Notes: generated by a model not told the origin, from the letters alone. A DNA stretch of 64,000 nt from Mycobacterium asiaticum (GCF_001673315.1 NZ_LZLQ01000134.1:19191-83190), one strand, 5' to 3'; numbered from the stretch's first letter, positions 29,063-37,853 are shown. A program made the numbers and translations.

Positions 29063-30238
29063 CTAGGTGAGACGTTCGATGATGGTGGCGTTGGCCATGC
29101 CGCCGCCCTCGCACATCGTCTGCAGTCCGTACCGGCCGCCGCGTTGCTCGAGCGCGTTGACCAGGGTGGTCATGATGCGGGCGCCGCTGGCACCCAAAGG
29201 GTGGCCGATCGCAATGGCCCCGCCGTGGACGTTGGTCTTGGCCAAATCCGCCCCGGTGTCGTGCGCCCATGCCAGTACCACCGGAGCGAACGCCTCGTTG
29301 ACTTCGAACAGGTCGATGTCGGCGAGCGTCAAACCCGCGCGCCGCAACACCTTTTCGGTGGCCGGGATAACTCCGGTCAGCATGTAGAGCGGGTCGGAGC
29401 CGACCGCGGTCGCGGTGTGGATGCGCGCCAGCGGGCGCAGGCCGTGCTGCTGGGCGAACTCGCCGCTGGTGATCAGCACCGCGGCACTGCCGTCAGACAG
29501 CGGGGACGAGTTGCCCGGCGTGATCTCCCAGTTGATCTGCGGGAACCGCGCGGCCATGGCTTCGCTGTAGAACGCCGGTTTGAGCCCGGCCAGGGTGTCG
29601 ACTGTGGTTCCCGGCCGGATGATCTCGTCGGTGGACAGGCCGGCGACCGGGATGAGCTCGTTGTCGAACAGCCCCTCCTTGGTTGCCCGGGCGGCCTTTT
29701 CGTGGCTGGCCGCGGAGAATTCGTCCAGCTGGGCGCGGGAGAAGCCCCACTTGGCGGCGATCAGTTCGGCGCTGATGCCCTGTGGCACCAGGCCGTCCGG
29801 ATAGCGGCCGGCCATGTCCACACCGAACGGGTTGCTGCCCGGCAACACCGATGTGCCCATCGGGACCCGGCTCATCGATTCCACGCCACCGGCGATCACC
29901 ACGTCGTAGGCGCCGGCGATGACGCCCTGGGCGGCGAAGCTGATGGCCTGCTGGCTGCTGCCGCACTGCCGGTCGACGGTGGTGCCGGGCACCGACTCGG
30001 GAAAGCCCGCCCCCAGCAACGCATTTCGGGCGATGTTGACCGCCTGGTCGCCCACCTGGGTGACGGCGCCGGCAATGACGTCGTCGATCAACACCGGGTC
30101 GATTCCGGTGCGCGCCACTACCTCGCGCAGGCTGTGGGCCAACAGGTCGGCGGGCAGCACGTCATGCAACGCACCATTCGCTTTGCCTTTGCCGACGGGG
30201 GTGCGGACAGCGCTGACGATAACTGCGTCGCGGGACAT
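29063..30238 (-). CDS. Acetyl-CoA acyltransferase (thiolase, FadA3-like)
   Basis: A 391-residue thiolase that cleaves 3-ketoacyl-CoA or condenses acetyl-CoA. The nucleophile is Cys92 in VDRQCGSSQQ, and the active-site loops NEAFAP, HPLGASGAR and CEGGGMANA are complete. The ATG at 30238 is chosen because MSRDAVIVSAVRTPVGK is the family N-terminus; the frame continues upstream through the promoter region without coding character. It is the first gene of a leftward operon with the nitrilase, divergent from an HxlR regulator. Confidence 0.93.
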   Translation of the reverse strand: MSRDAVIVSAVRTPVGKGKANGALHDVLPADLLAHSLREVVARTGIDPVLIDDVIAGAVTQVGDQAVNIARNALLGAGFPESVPGTTVDRQCGSSQQAISFAAQGVIAGAYDVVIAGGVESMSRVPMGTSVLPGSNPFGVDMAGRYPDGLVPQGISAELIAAKWGFSRAQLDEFSAASHEKAARATKEGLFDNELIPVAGLSTDEIIRPGTTVDTLAGLKPAFYSEAMAARFPQINWEITPGNSSPLSDGSAAVLITSGEFAQQHGLRPLARIHTATAVGSDPLYMLTGVIPATEKVLRRAGLTLADIDLFEVNEAFAPVVLAWAHDTGADLAKTNVHGGAIAIGHPLGASGARIMTTLVNALEQRGGRYGLQTMCEGGGMANATIIERLT

Positions 30239-30250
30239 GACTCCTCCTTG

Positions 30251-30295
30251 AGCTGGGTATATATCTCTATACTCAGCTATAACACCTAGGTATAG
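30251..30295. promoter_or_regulatory. AT-rich palindromic operator between thiolase and HxlR genes
   Basis: AGCTGGGTATA (30251-30261) and TATACTCAGCT (30268-30278) form an inverted repeat with one mismatch and a six-base spacer. A second dyad, CTATA...TATAG (30277-30281 with 30291-30295), overlaps it. The GTATA/TATAC cores and the low GC content stand out in this genome. The place between two divergent starts, one of an HxlR regulator, makes autoregulation plus control of the thiolase operon likely. Confidence 0.6.
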
Positions 30296-30326
30296 TGAAA
30301 GCAACCCAGATCGAGGAGTGATTTGC

Positions 30327-30797
30327 ATGACAATGCTGCAGGGGCGGTTGGCCGACCGCGATTCCTGGTCGGCGGTCGGCGAGTGCGCCATCGAGAAGAC
30401 CATGACCGTGGTGGGCACCAAGTCGGCAATGCTGATCATGCGCGAGGCGTACTACGGCACCACCAGGTTCGACGACTTCGCCCGTCGCGTCGGGATAACC
30501 AAAGCCGCCGCCGCGGCGCGACTGGCCGAACTCGTCGACCTGGGTTTGCTGGCGCGCCGGCCCTATCGCGAGCCCGGCCAGCGTAGCCGCGACGAATATG
30601 TCCTGACCGAGGCCGGCGTGGAGTTCATGCCGGTGGTCTGGTCGATGTTCCAGTGGGGGCAGCGCCACCTGCCCGGCCGGCATCGGCTGCGGTTGACCCA
30701 TCTGGGCTGCGGGGCCGACGCCGAGGTCGAAATACGTTGCACCGAAGGACATCTGGTGGCACCCGAGGAACTCGGCATGCGGTTGGTCAGGGCCTGA
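30327..30797 (+). CDS. HxlR-family transcriptional regulator
   Basis: A 156-residue winged-helix protein of the HxlR/MarR-like type (WSAVGECAIEKTMTVVGTKSAMLIMREAYYGTTRFDDF... LAELVDLGLLARRPYREPGQRSRDEYVLTEAG). GAGGAG lies eight bases before the chosen ATG. HxlR proteins repress or activate detoxification and catabolic genes in response to small electrophiles or aldehydes. Divergence from the thiolase-nitrilase-DUF302 operon across a palindromic operator marks that operon as its probable target. Confidence 0.92.
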   Translation: MTMLQGRLADRDSWSAVGECAIEKTMTVVGTKSAMLIMREAYYGTTRFDDFARRVGITKAAAAARLAELVDLGLLARRPYREPGQRSRDEYVLTEAGVEFMPVVWSMFQWGQRHLPGRHRLRLTHLGCGADAEVEIRCTEGHLVAPEELGMRLVRA

Positions 30798-30803
30798 TTT
30801 TGC

Positions 30804-30867
30804 GCGCGAGCGTCCGCTAAATGCCAGCCGCACCGGCGTGTCGGTGTGCGTACACGCGCGCTCGCGC
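30804..30867. terminator. Bidirectional hairpin between convergent HxlR and rsgA genes
   Basis: GCGCGAGCG (30804-30812) pairs with CGCTCGCGC (30859-30867), and an inner CACCG/CGGTG pair extends the structure. It fills the 78-base gap between two convergent genes, which fits a two-way terminator of the non-T-tract type. Confidence 0.45.
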
Positions 30868-30875
30868 CGGAACGG

Positions 30876-31856
30876 TCACGCCTCCCGCAGCAGCGCCAGC
30901 AGTCGCCGCGCCGCGCTGACGCGACGTACCGCTGTGCCGGTCAGCGCGTCCAGCGCACACTCCGGATCAGCAGGAGGTCCCATGTGCCCGCAGCCGCGCG
31001 GGCAGTTCTCGGTGGCCGCTCCCAGATCAGAGAACGCCATCAGCACGTCGTCGGGCTGAATGTGGGCCAGTCCGAACGAGCGGATGCCCGGGGTGTCGAT
31101 CACCCAGCCGCCGTTCGCCAGCGGCAACGCCACCGACTGGGTCGACGTGTGCCGGCCCCTGCCGATGTCGGTGACCACGCCCACCGCCCGATCCGCGTCT
31201 GGCACCAGGCGATTCACCAGTGTCGACTTGCCCACCCCGGAATGTCCGAGCAGCACGGTGATCTTGCCGGGTAGCAACTCAGCCACCGCAAGCAATGGGT
31301 CGTCGACGCCCGCGGCGACGACCGTGAGGTCCAGGTCGACGAACTGGTCCGCGAACGGTCCGGGCGGGGCCAGGTCAGTCTTGGTCAGGCACAGAATCGG
31401 CCGCAGCCCACCGGCGTACGCGGCGATCAGCGCCCGGTCGACCAGACCGGTGCGGGGCGGGGGATCAGCGAGTGCCACCACCATCAGCAGTTGATCGGCG
31501 TTGGCCACCACCACCCGCTCGGTCGGGTCGGTGTCGTCGGCGGTGCGCCGCAACAACGTTCGCCGCGGCCCCCGTCGCACGATGCGGGCCAGCGTGTCGG
31601 TGCGGCCGGACAGATCGCCGACGATGTCGACGTCGTCGCCGACGACGATGGGGGTCCGGCCGAGTTCACGTGCGCGCATCGCGGTGACACGGCGGTCGGG
31701 GCGACCGCCCAGTGCGCATCCCCAACGGCCGCGGTCGACGCTGACCACCATGGCGGCTTCGGCGTCGGCGTGCTGCGGACGGGTCTTGGTCCGGGGCCGC
31801 GTCCGTTTCCCGGCGCGGATCTTGACGTCGGACTCGTCGTAGTCGCCAGTCCTCAA
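30876..31856 (-). CDS. rsgA: Ribosome small subunit GTPase RsgA
   Basis: A 326-residue circularly permuted GTPase that helps mature and check 30S subunits. It has an N-terminal OB-fold, then motifs in permuted order: TKTD (G4), GHSGVGKS (G1), the T/G2 region GRGRHTS, DTPG (G3). A zinc site follows, CPRGC...PPADPEC. I chose the TTG at 31856 because its TTGA overlaps the aroA stop and it gives the LRTGDYDESDVKIRAG N-terminus known from M. tuberculosis Rv3228. The longer frame upstream lies inside aroA and is not coding-like. Confidence 0.92.
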   Translation of the reverse strand: MRTGDYDESDVKIRAGKRTRPRTKTRPQHADAEAAMVVSVDRGRWGCALGGRPDRRVTAMRARELGRTPIVVGDDVDIVGDLSGRTDTLARIVRRGPRRTLLRRTADDTDPTERVVVANADQLLMVVALADPPPRTGLVDRALIAAYAGGLRPILCLTKTDLAPPGPFADQFVDLDLTVVAAGVDDPLLAVAELLPGKITVLLGHSGVGKSTLVNRLVPDADRAVGVVTDIGRGRHTSTQSVALPLANGGWVIDTPGIRSFGLAHIQPDDVLMAFSDLGAATENCPRGCGHMGPPADPECALDALTGTAVRRVSAARRLLALLREA

Positions 31857-33136
31857 GCGCTGGACCCGACCATCTGGGCCCACAGGGTGGGGAACTCCGG
31901 CAGCGTCTTGGTGGTGGCCGCGATGTCGTCGACCTCCACTCCGGGGACGCGCAGGCCGACGATAGCGCCGGCCATCGCCATCCGGTGATCGGCGTAGGCG
32001 CGCCAAAGCCCCGGCCGCAGCGGGGTCGCGGTGATCACCAGACTATCGTCGGTCTCTCGGCAGTCACCACCGAGGCGGTTGATCTCGGTGCTCAGCGCCG
32101 CGAGCCGATCGGTTTCATGGCCGCGCAGGTGGGCGATGCCGGCCAGGTGTGACACCGATCCTGGCGCGGCCAACGCCGCTAGCGCGGCGACCGACGGGGT
32201 GAGTTCGCCGACGTCGCGCAGGTCGACGTCGAAGCCGTCGTACCCCTCCGAACCTTGCACGTCCAGCAATGAATCAGATTGAGTAACAACGGCATTCATC
32301 TTCTGCAGGACGTTCAGGATGTGCTCGGCGGGTTGCACGCTGGTCACCGGCCACCCGGTGATCCGCACCGCACCCCCGGTGACGACGGCGGCCGCCAGGA
32401 ACGCGACGGCGTTGGTCAGGTCGGGTTCGACTTCCCAGTGCCGCGCCTCGACGGCCCCGGGGCGCACCCGCCAGGTGTTGGCGGCCGAGTCGTCGACGTC
32501 CACACCCGCCTGCCGCAGCATCGCCACCGTCATCGCGATGTGCGGCGCCGACGGCAGCGAGGCCCCGGTGTGCTGGACGGTGAGCCCGCCGGTGAACGAT
32601 GCGCCGGCCAGCAGGAGCCCGGAGACGAACTGTGACGACGCCGAGGCATCGATGGCGACGGTGCCACCGGCAACGGATCCGCTGCCTTGTACCTGGAATG
32701 GCAGGCCGGTCCCGTCGATTGGGACACCGAGGGCGCGCAACGCGTCCAACAGCGGCGCGATCGGCCGGGAGCGGGCTTGCTCGTCGCCGTCGAAGATGAC
32801 CGGGACGGCACTGAGCGCGGCCAGCGGTGGCACGAACCGCAGCACGGTGCCGGCCAGGCCGCAGTCGATGCGAGCGTCGGGACTGGGCGCAATGCGGCCG
32901 CTGACCGTGAGATCGGTGCCGGGTCCGTCTACGTCGAGACCGAGCGTGCGCAGTGCCCCGATCATCAGGTCGGTGTCGCGACTGCGCAGCGCGCCGGTGA
33001 TCGTGGAGTTGCCCTGACCCTGAGCCGCCGCCAAAGCGGCCAGCACGAGGGTGCGGTTGGTCTGTGACTTCGAGCCTGGCACGGTGACGGTCGCGTGCAC
33101 CGGTGTCGGTGTGGTCGGGGCCTGCCATGCGCTCAC
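31853..33136 (-). CDS. aroA: 3-phosphoshikimate 1-carboxyvinyltransferase (EPSP synthase)
   Basis: A 427-residue EPSP synthase, the sixth step of the shikimate pathway and the target of glyphosate. Family features are PGSKSQTNR at the N-terminus, the glycine-rich DCGLAGTVLRFVPPLAAL, SSQFVSGLLL, TGSxLPSAPH-like GASLPSAPHIAM, and YADHRMAMAGAI near the end. The GTG start at 33136 yields MSAWQAPTTPTPVHATVTVPGSKS, the mycobacterial N-terminus. It is divergent from the SRAP gene by 43 bases and coupled to rsgA by TTGA. Confidence 0.95.
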   Translation of the reverse strand: MSAWQAPTTPTPVHATVTVPGSKSQTNRTLVLAALAAAQGQGNSTITGALRSRDTDLMIGALRTLGLDVDGPGTDLTVSGRIAPSPDARIDCGLAGTVLRFVPPLAALSAVPVIFDGDEQARSRPIAPLLDALRALGVPIDGTGLPFQVQGSGSVAGGTVAIDASASSQFVSGLLLAGASFTGGLTVQHTGASLPSAPHIAMTVAMLRQAGVDVDDSAANTWRVRPGAVEARHWEVEPDLTNAVAFLAAAVVTGGAVRITGWPVTSVQPAEHILNVLQKMNAVVTQSDSLLDVQGSEGYDGFDVDLRDVGELTPSVAALAALAAPGSVSHLAGIAHLRGHETDRLAALSTEINRLGGDCRETDDSLVITATPLRPGLWRAYADHRMAMAGAIVGLRVPGVEVDDIAATTKTLPEFPTLWAQMVGSSA

Positions 33137-33179
33137 TGGTCCATCATTGCGTGTCAGCCCGGTCAGGCAACATGGAGAC

Positions 33180-33944
33180 ATGTGCGGGCGTTTTGCGGTC
33201 ACTACCGATCCGGCCTTGCTGGCCGAAAAAATCAAGGCCATCGACGAGGCCACGGCCGCCTCCAAAGAAGCACCGGCGCCCAACTTCAACGTCGCTCCCA
33301 CCACCCCCATCGCGACTGTGGTGACCCGGCACGACGAGCCGGACGACGAGGCCACGCGCCGCCTCCGGCTGATGCGCTGGGGGTTGCTTCCCCCATGGGT
33401 GAAGGCGGGCCCGGACGGCGCGCCGGAGACCAAGGGACCCTTGCTGATCAATGCCCGCGCCGACAAGGTGGCCACCTCACCGGCCTTCCGCGGCTCGGCC
33501 AAGAGCAAACGCTGCCTGGTGCCGATGGACGGTTGGTACGAATGGCGCGGCAGCCTGGAGGGTCCGAAGGGCAAAAAGGGCGGTAAGACACCGTTTTTCA
33601 TGCACCGCGAGGATGGCGGGCTGGTGTGCATGGCGGGCCTGTGGTCGGTCTGGAAGGCGGACAAGGAAGCCCATCCGTTGCTGAGCTGCACCATCATCAC
33701 CACCGACGCGGTGGGCGAGTTGGCCGAAATCCACGACCGGATGCCGCTGATGCTGGCCGAGGACGAGTGGGACGCCTGGCTCGATCCGGACGCACCGCTG
33801 GATCCCGAGATCTTGGCCCGCCCGCCCGACGTGCACGGGATCGAGATGCGTCAGGTTTCGACCCTGGTCAACAACATCCGCAACAACGGGCCCGAGTTGC
33901 TGGAGCCTGCCGAAGCCGAGCCTGAGCAGATCACCCTGCTGTAG
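33180..33944 (+). CDS. SOS response-associated peptidase (SRAP/HMCES family, Rv3226c-like)
   Basis: A 254-residue SRAP protein. Catalytic Cys2 is directly after the start Met (MCGRFAV), and the other active-site groups are in NARADKV, PMDGWYEW and EIHDRMPLML (Glu-His). The family traps abasic sites in single-stranded DNA by a Cys2-linked thiazolidine and shields them from breakage. Cys2 requires removal of Met1, so the start at 33180 is certain. Divergent from aroA. Confidence 0.94.
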   Translation: MCGRFAVTTDPALLAEKIKAIDEATAASKEAPAPNFNVAPTTPIATVVTRHDEPDDEATRRLRLMRWGLLPPWVKAGPDGAPETKGPLLINARADKVATSPAFRGSAKSKRCLVPMDGWYEWRGSLEGPKGKKGGKTPFFMHREDGGLVCMAGLWSVWKADKEAHPLLSCTIITTDAVGELAEIHDRMPLMLAEDEWDAWLDPDAPLDPEILARPPDVHGIEMRQVSTLVNNIRNNGPELLEPAEAEPEQITLL

Positions 33945-34088
33945 CGGCACCAGCACCCGATCGCCGTCCAACGCGCAACGAACACGGCGTCGAGCACGTC
34001 GACGACGATTCGATGCGCCGCTCCACGTGTCGTCAGCGGTTCGGGCCGCGATCCGGGCTGCGATCCGGGCAGGCCGACAACGCCTAGC

Positions 34089-34988
34089 ATGCGAGGGGTG
34101 ACCGGCAAGTACACCCACACGTTCGAAGAGATCCAGGACCGGCCCGTCGCGGTGATCGGGGCGGGCACGCTGGGACCCCGGATCGCGCTGATGCTCGCCA
34201 GCCGTGGCGGAACCGTCCGGATCTATGCCCGCCGCGCCGAACAGCGGGCCGAAGCCGTCCGGTACGTGACAGACAATCTACCGAAACTGCTGCAGGACAG
34301 AGGCTTTGGCGAGATCGGCGTCGCGGTCGGAACTGGGTCGCTGCACGAAGCGCTGGACGGAGCGTGGCTGGCTGTGGAATCGGTGCCGGAAAGACTCGAC
34401 ATCAAGATCCCGCTGTGGGGGCAGATCGACCAGGCTGCACCGGCAGGCACCATCTTCGCCACCAACTCGTCGTCGATTCCCTCGCGGCTGATGGCCGACG
34501 AGGTTCGCGACAAGACGCGTTTGTGCAACACGCACTTCTACATGCCGCCGCAATTCAACGCTCTGGATCTGATGTCGGATGGCCAGACCGATCGTGGACT
34601 GCTCGACACGCTGCTGGCGGTCCTGCCCGAGTTCGGGGTGCATCCCTTCGAAGCCCGCAAGGAGTGCACCGGTTTCATCTTCAACCGGGTCTGGGCCGCC
34701 ATCAAGCGCGAGTCGCTTGCCGTCGTCGCCGAAGGCGTGGCCGGCCCGGAAGACGTCGACGGCATGTTCAAGGTCAACTGGGGAGTACCGGCCGGGCCGT
34801 TCCAGATGATGGACATCGTGGGCCTCGACGTGGTGCTCGACATCGAAAACCACTATGCACAAGAGTTTCCGCACCTGCCCGAGAGTGTACGCGACCTGCT
34901 GCAGTCCTATGTCGACGCGGGCAAGCTCGGTGTCAAGACGGGCGAGGGGTTCTATACGTACCGTCAAGGCGACCCGACGTACCGATAA
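34089..34988 (+). CDS. 3-hydroxyacyl-CoA dehydrogenase family protein
   Basis: A 299-residue NAD-dependent dehydrogenase. The Rossmann motif is GAGTLGPRIA near residue 24, ATNSSSIPS follows, HFYMPPQFNALDL provides the catalytic His region, and the C-terminal helical domain has CTGFIFNRVWAAIKRE and VNWGVPAGPFQMMD. It oxidises a 3-hydroxyacyl-CoA or similar acid. An acyl-CoA ligase gene follows after 31 bases, so the two probably act on one acid. I recall Rv3225c at this place in M. tuberculosis, so this pair looks like a replacement or insertion. Confidence 0.87.
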   Translation: MRGVTGKYTHTFEEIQDRPVAVIGAGTLGPRIALMLASRGGTVRIYARRAEQRAEAVRYVTDNLPKLLQDRGFGEIGVAVGTGSLHEALDGAWLAVESVPERLDIKIPLWGQIDQAAPAGTIFATNSSSIPSRLMADEVRDKTRLCNTHFYMPPQFNALDLMSDGQTDRGLLDTLLAVLPEFGVHPFEARKECTGFIFNRVWAAIKRESLAVVAEGVAGPEDVDGMFKVNWGVPAGPFQMMDIVGLDVVLDIENHYAQEFPHLPESVRDLLQSYVDAGKLGVKTGEGFYTYRQGDPTYR

Positions 34989-35019
34989 GGCGACCCGGCG
35001 CGGGGGTAGCCTCACGCTC

Positions 35020-36519
35020 ATGACCGCTCTGAGCGCAAACCTCGTCGCGTCGAAAGATTGCCACCCCGAACATATCGCGCTGCGCTGCGACGACCTGCAG
35101 ATGACCTACAGCGAACTCGACGCCGCGGCGGCCCGGGTAGCGACGCTGCTGGAGCGCGCTGGTGTTCAGCCCGGGGACCGGGTCGGGATCATGCTGCCCA
35201 ACATCCCGGCATTCGCCGTCATCTTCTACGGCATCCTGTACCGCGGCGCTGTCGCTGTGCCGATGAATCCGCTGCTCAAGGGCCGTGAGGTGGCGTACTA
35301 CCTGTCCAACAGCGGCGCCAGAGCACTGTTCGCCACCCCGCTGTTCGCCGACGAAGCCAATGCCGGGGCCGACGAGGCGGACGTCCAGTGCTGGCTGGTG
35401 GACGACGCCGCCTTGGACGAGCTGATCGCCGACCTGCCCGCCCAGCACGCACCGGTCGAGCGGTCCGACGACGATGTCGCGGTCATCCTGCATACCTCCG
35501 GAACAACCGGAAAACCCAAGGGCGCCACCCTCACTCAGGGCGGGTTGAGCCGCAACGCCGCACTGACCGTCCGCACCCTGATCAAAATCGGGCCCGACGA
35601 CGTGGTGATGGGCTGCCTGCCGCTGTTCCACGTCTTCGGCCTGACCTGTGGGCTCAACGCCGCGATCCTGGCCGGTGCGACGCTGACGCTGATACCTCGC
35701 TTCGACCCGCGCAAGGCACTGGAAGTGATCCAGCGCGACGCGGTGACGGTGTTCCAGGGCGTGCCCACCATGTATGCGGCTCTGCTCAGCCTGGCCGACG
35801 AAGCGGGACCGCAATCCACGGCGAGCCTGCGCACCTGCGTGTCCGGCGGCGCCTCATTGCCGGTGCAGGTGCTCGCCGACTTCGAGAAAGCCTTCGGTTG
35901 CATGATTTTGGAGGGTTACGGCCTGTCCGAGACGTCGCCGGTGGCGTCGTTCAATCATCCCGACCGGCCGCGCAAGCCCGGATCCATCGGCACCCCGGTG
36001 GAAGGTGTGCAGATGCGGGTGGTGGACGCCGAGGGCGCCGAGGCGGCCCAGGGCGAGCCAGGGGAGATCCAGATCCGCGGACACAACGTCATGAAGGGCT
36101 ACTGGAACCTGCCCGACGCCACCAAGGACACCATTTCCGAGGACGGTTGGTTGTCCACCGGCGACGTAGGACGCGTTGACGAAGACGGCTACTTTTACAT
36201 CGTCGACCGCACCAAGGACATGATCATTCGCGGCGGTTACAACGTGTATCCCCGCGAAATCGAAGAAGTGCTCTATGAGCACCCGGCCGTGGCCGAAGCC
36301 GCGGTGCTCGGGGTCCCACATGACGAGCTTGGTGAGGAAGTCGGCGCCGCGGTCACGCCCAAGAAAGACACCGACGTCGACCCCGACGAACTTCGCGAGT
36401 TCGTCAAAGCCCGGGTGGCCGCCTACAAATACCCGCGCCGCATCTGGCTCGTCGACGAGCTGCCTAAGGGGCCTACCGGCAAGGTGCTCAAGCGCGAAAT
36501 CGACGCTCCGCCAAGTTAA
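35020..36519 (+). CDS. Long-chain fatty acid-CoA ligase (FadD type)
   Basis: A 499-residue ANL-superfamily acyl-CoA ligase that activates a carboxylic acid through an acyl-adenylate. The phosphate-binding loop is TSGTTGKPKG, then GYGLSETSP (A5), STGDVGRVDEDGY (A7), and the lysine near the end in GPTGKVLKREI (A10). The ATG at 35020 is chosen over longer frames because MTALSANLVASKDCHPEHIAL starts the first domain. It is convergent and overlaps ybaK by a few bases (TTAA at the two stops). Substrate unknown. Confidence 0.9.
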   Translation: MTALSANLVASKDCHPEHIALRCDDLQMTYSELDAAAARVATLLERAGVQPGDRVGIMLPNIPAFAVIFYGILYRGAVAVPMNPLLKGREVAYYLSNSGARALFATPLFADEANAGADEADVQCWLVDDAALDELIADLPAQHAPVERSDDDVAVILHTSGTTGKPKGATLTQGGLSRNAALTVRTLIKIGPDDVVMGCLPLFHVFGLTCGLNAAILAGATLTLIPRFDPRKALEVIQRDAVTVFQGVPTMYAALLSLADEAGPQSTASLRTCVSGGASLPVQVLADFEKAFGCMILEGYGLSETSPVASFNHPDRPRKPGSIGTPVEGVQMRVVDAEGAEAAQGEPGEIQIRGHNVMKGYWNLPDATKDTISEDGWLSTGDVGRVDEDGYFYIVDRTKDMIIRGGYNVYPREIEEVLYEHPAVAEAAVLGVPHDELGEEVGAAVTPKKDTDVDPDELREFVKARVAAYKYPRRIWLVDELPKGPTGKVLKREIDAPPS

Positions 36520-36998
36520 CTGGTGATCTTCGCGGTTGTCCCGCCGGTCATCCGGAGCAAATCGAGCGGGGACAGGGCGACATCCCAGCCTCGGCGGCCG
36601 GCGCTGCAGAAGATCCGCTCCCAGTCCAGCGCGCTGTCGTCCACCACGGTGGGCAGTTGCCGGCGCTGACCGATTGGTGACACGGCGCCCAACACGTAAC
36701 CCGTGGCGCGCTGCACCGCCGCAGGGTCTGCCATGACGGCCTTGGAAGCGCCCAGTGCCGCAGCCGCCGCTTTCAGGGAAAGCTTCGCGGCCGCCGGCAC
36801 GACGGCTACCGCCAGACCACCCGGCACCTCGATGACCAATGTCTTGTAGATCTGTTCCGCCGCAATGCCTTGCGATTCGGTGAGGGCCTTCACCGCTTCA
36901 GCACCAAATGAGCGTTCGCGGGCGTCGTGGTCGTACTTGACCACCTCATGAGGCACACCGGCTCTGCTCAGTGCCGCCAAAGCCGGTGTCGCGGCCAC
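36516..36998 (-). CDS. ybaK: YbaK/EbsC-type aminoacyl-tRNA deacylase
   Basis: A 160-residue Cys-tRNA(Pro) deacylase of the YbaK/ProX family, which hydrolyses mischarged tRNA in trans. The conserved lysine is in EQIYKTLVIEV, with GYVLGAVSPIGQRRQLPTVVDDSAL typical for YbaK. In M. tuberculosis, as I recall, this gene exists only as fragments Rv3224A and Rv3224B. Here it is one open frame with all expected motifs, so probably functional. The SDR gene ends six bases upstream, on the same strand. Confidence 0.9.
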   Translation of the reverse strand: MAATPALAALSRAGVPHEVVKYDHDARERSFGAEAVKALTESQGIAAEQIYKTLVIEVPGGLAVAVVPAAAKLSLKAAAAALGASKAVMADPAAVQRATGYVLGAVSPIGQRRQLPTVVDDSALDWERIFCSAGRRGWDVALSPLDLLRMTGGTTAKITS

Positions 36999-37004
36999 GA
37001 CGGG

Positions 37005-37853
37005 CTAGGGGCCGGAGTATCCCGGCGGGTTCACTCCGTCCACCCAGAAGTCGACGCCGAGTTCGCCACCGGGTACGCAGTTGTACACCGACAAATCGGT
37101 GACGCCGGATTCCACCAGCACGTCCTCGCATAGCAGCGTGTTTCCGGTGTACTCGCGCGACGGCTTGTTGAGGATGACGTAGGCCGCGTCGGAATAGACT
37201 TCGGGCTTGCGGGCGCGGCCCATGGCCTCGTCGCCACCCAGCAGGTTCTGCACCGCGGCGGTGGCCACCAGCGTGCGCGGCCACAGCGTGTTGGAGGCGA
37301 TGCCCTCTTCGCGCATCTCCTCGGCGATTCCCAACGCGCACAACGTCATACCGAACTTGGCCATCATGTATGCGGTCGGCTTCAGCCATTCCTTGCCGAG
37401 CAGCACCGGTGGCGACAAAGTCAGGATGTGCGGGTTCTCCCGGCCCTTCAGGTGGGGAATGCAAGCCTGCGACACCGCGTACGTCCCGCGCACCTGGATG
37501 CCGTTCATCAGGTCGAAACGCTTCATGGGCACATCGGTGATCGATCCCAGATTGATGGCCGACGCGTTGTTGACGACTATGTCGATGCCGCCGAACTGCT
37601 CCACGGTCTTGGCCACCGCTGACTCGACCGACTCCGGGTCACGGACGTCCCCGACGATCGGCAACGCCTGTCCGCCCGCCTCCTCGAGTTCCTTGGCAGC
37701 GGTGTACACGGTGCCGGGAAGCTTCGGATGAGGTTCGGCGGTCTTCGCGATCAGCGCAATGTTGGCGCCGTCTTGAGCGGCGCGTTTGGCGATCGCCAGC
37801 CCGATACCCCGGCTGGCCCCGGAAATGAACATGGTCTTGCCGTTAAGAGACAT
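37005..37853 (-). CDS. Short-chain dehydrogenase/reductase (Rv3224-like)
   Basis: A 282-residue SDR similar to HSDL2-type enzymes. The cofactor motif is SGASRGIGLAIA (TGxxxGxG variant with Ser), NNAS marks the core strand, and the catalytic Ser (LTLSPP) and Tyr/Lys (AYMMAKF) are present. It is probably NADP-dependent; the substrate is unknown, perhaps a lipid ketone or alcohol. Divergent from sigH, whose SigH-type promoter lies between the two genes. Confidence 0.9.
   Translation of the reverse strand: MSLNGKTMFISGASRGIGLAIAKRAAQDGANIALIAKTAEPHPKLPGTVYTAAKELEEAGGQALPIVGDVRDPESVESAVAKTVEQFGGIDIVVNNASAINLGSITDVPMKRFDLMNGIQVRGTYAVSQACIPHLKGRENPHILTLSPPVLLGKEWLKPTAYMMAKFGMTLCALGIAEEMREEGIASNTLWPRTLVATAAVQNLLGGDEAMGRARKPEVYSDAAYVILNKPSREYTGNTLLCEDVLVESGVTDLSVYNCVPGGELGVDFWVDGVNPPGYSGP

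Noticed and set aside
28967..30289. A 440-codon + strand frame over the thiolase gene
   Set aside because: The thiolase on the minus strand has all catalytic motifs; the + frame is a shadow with no recognisable domain.
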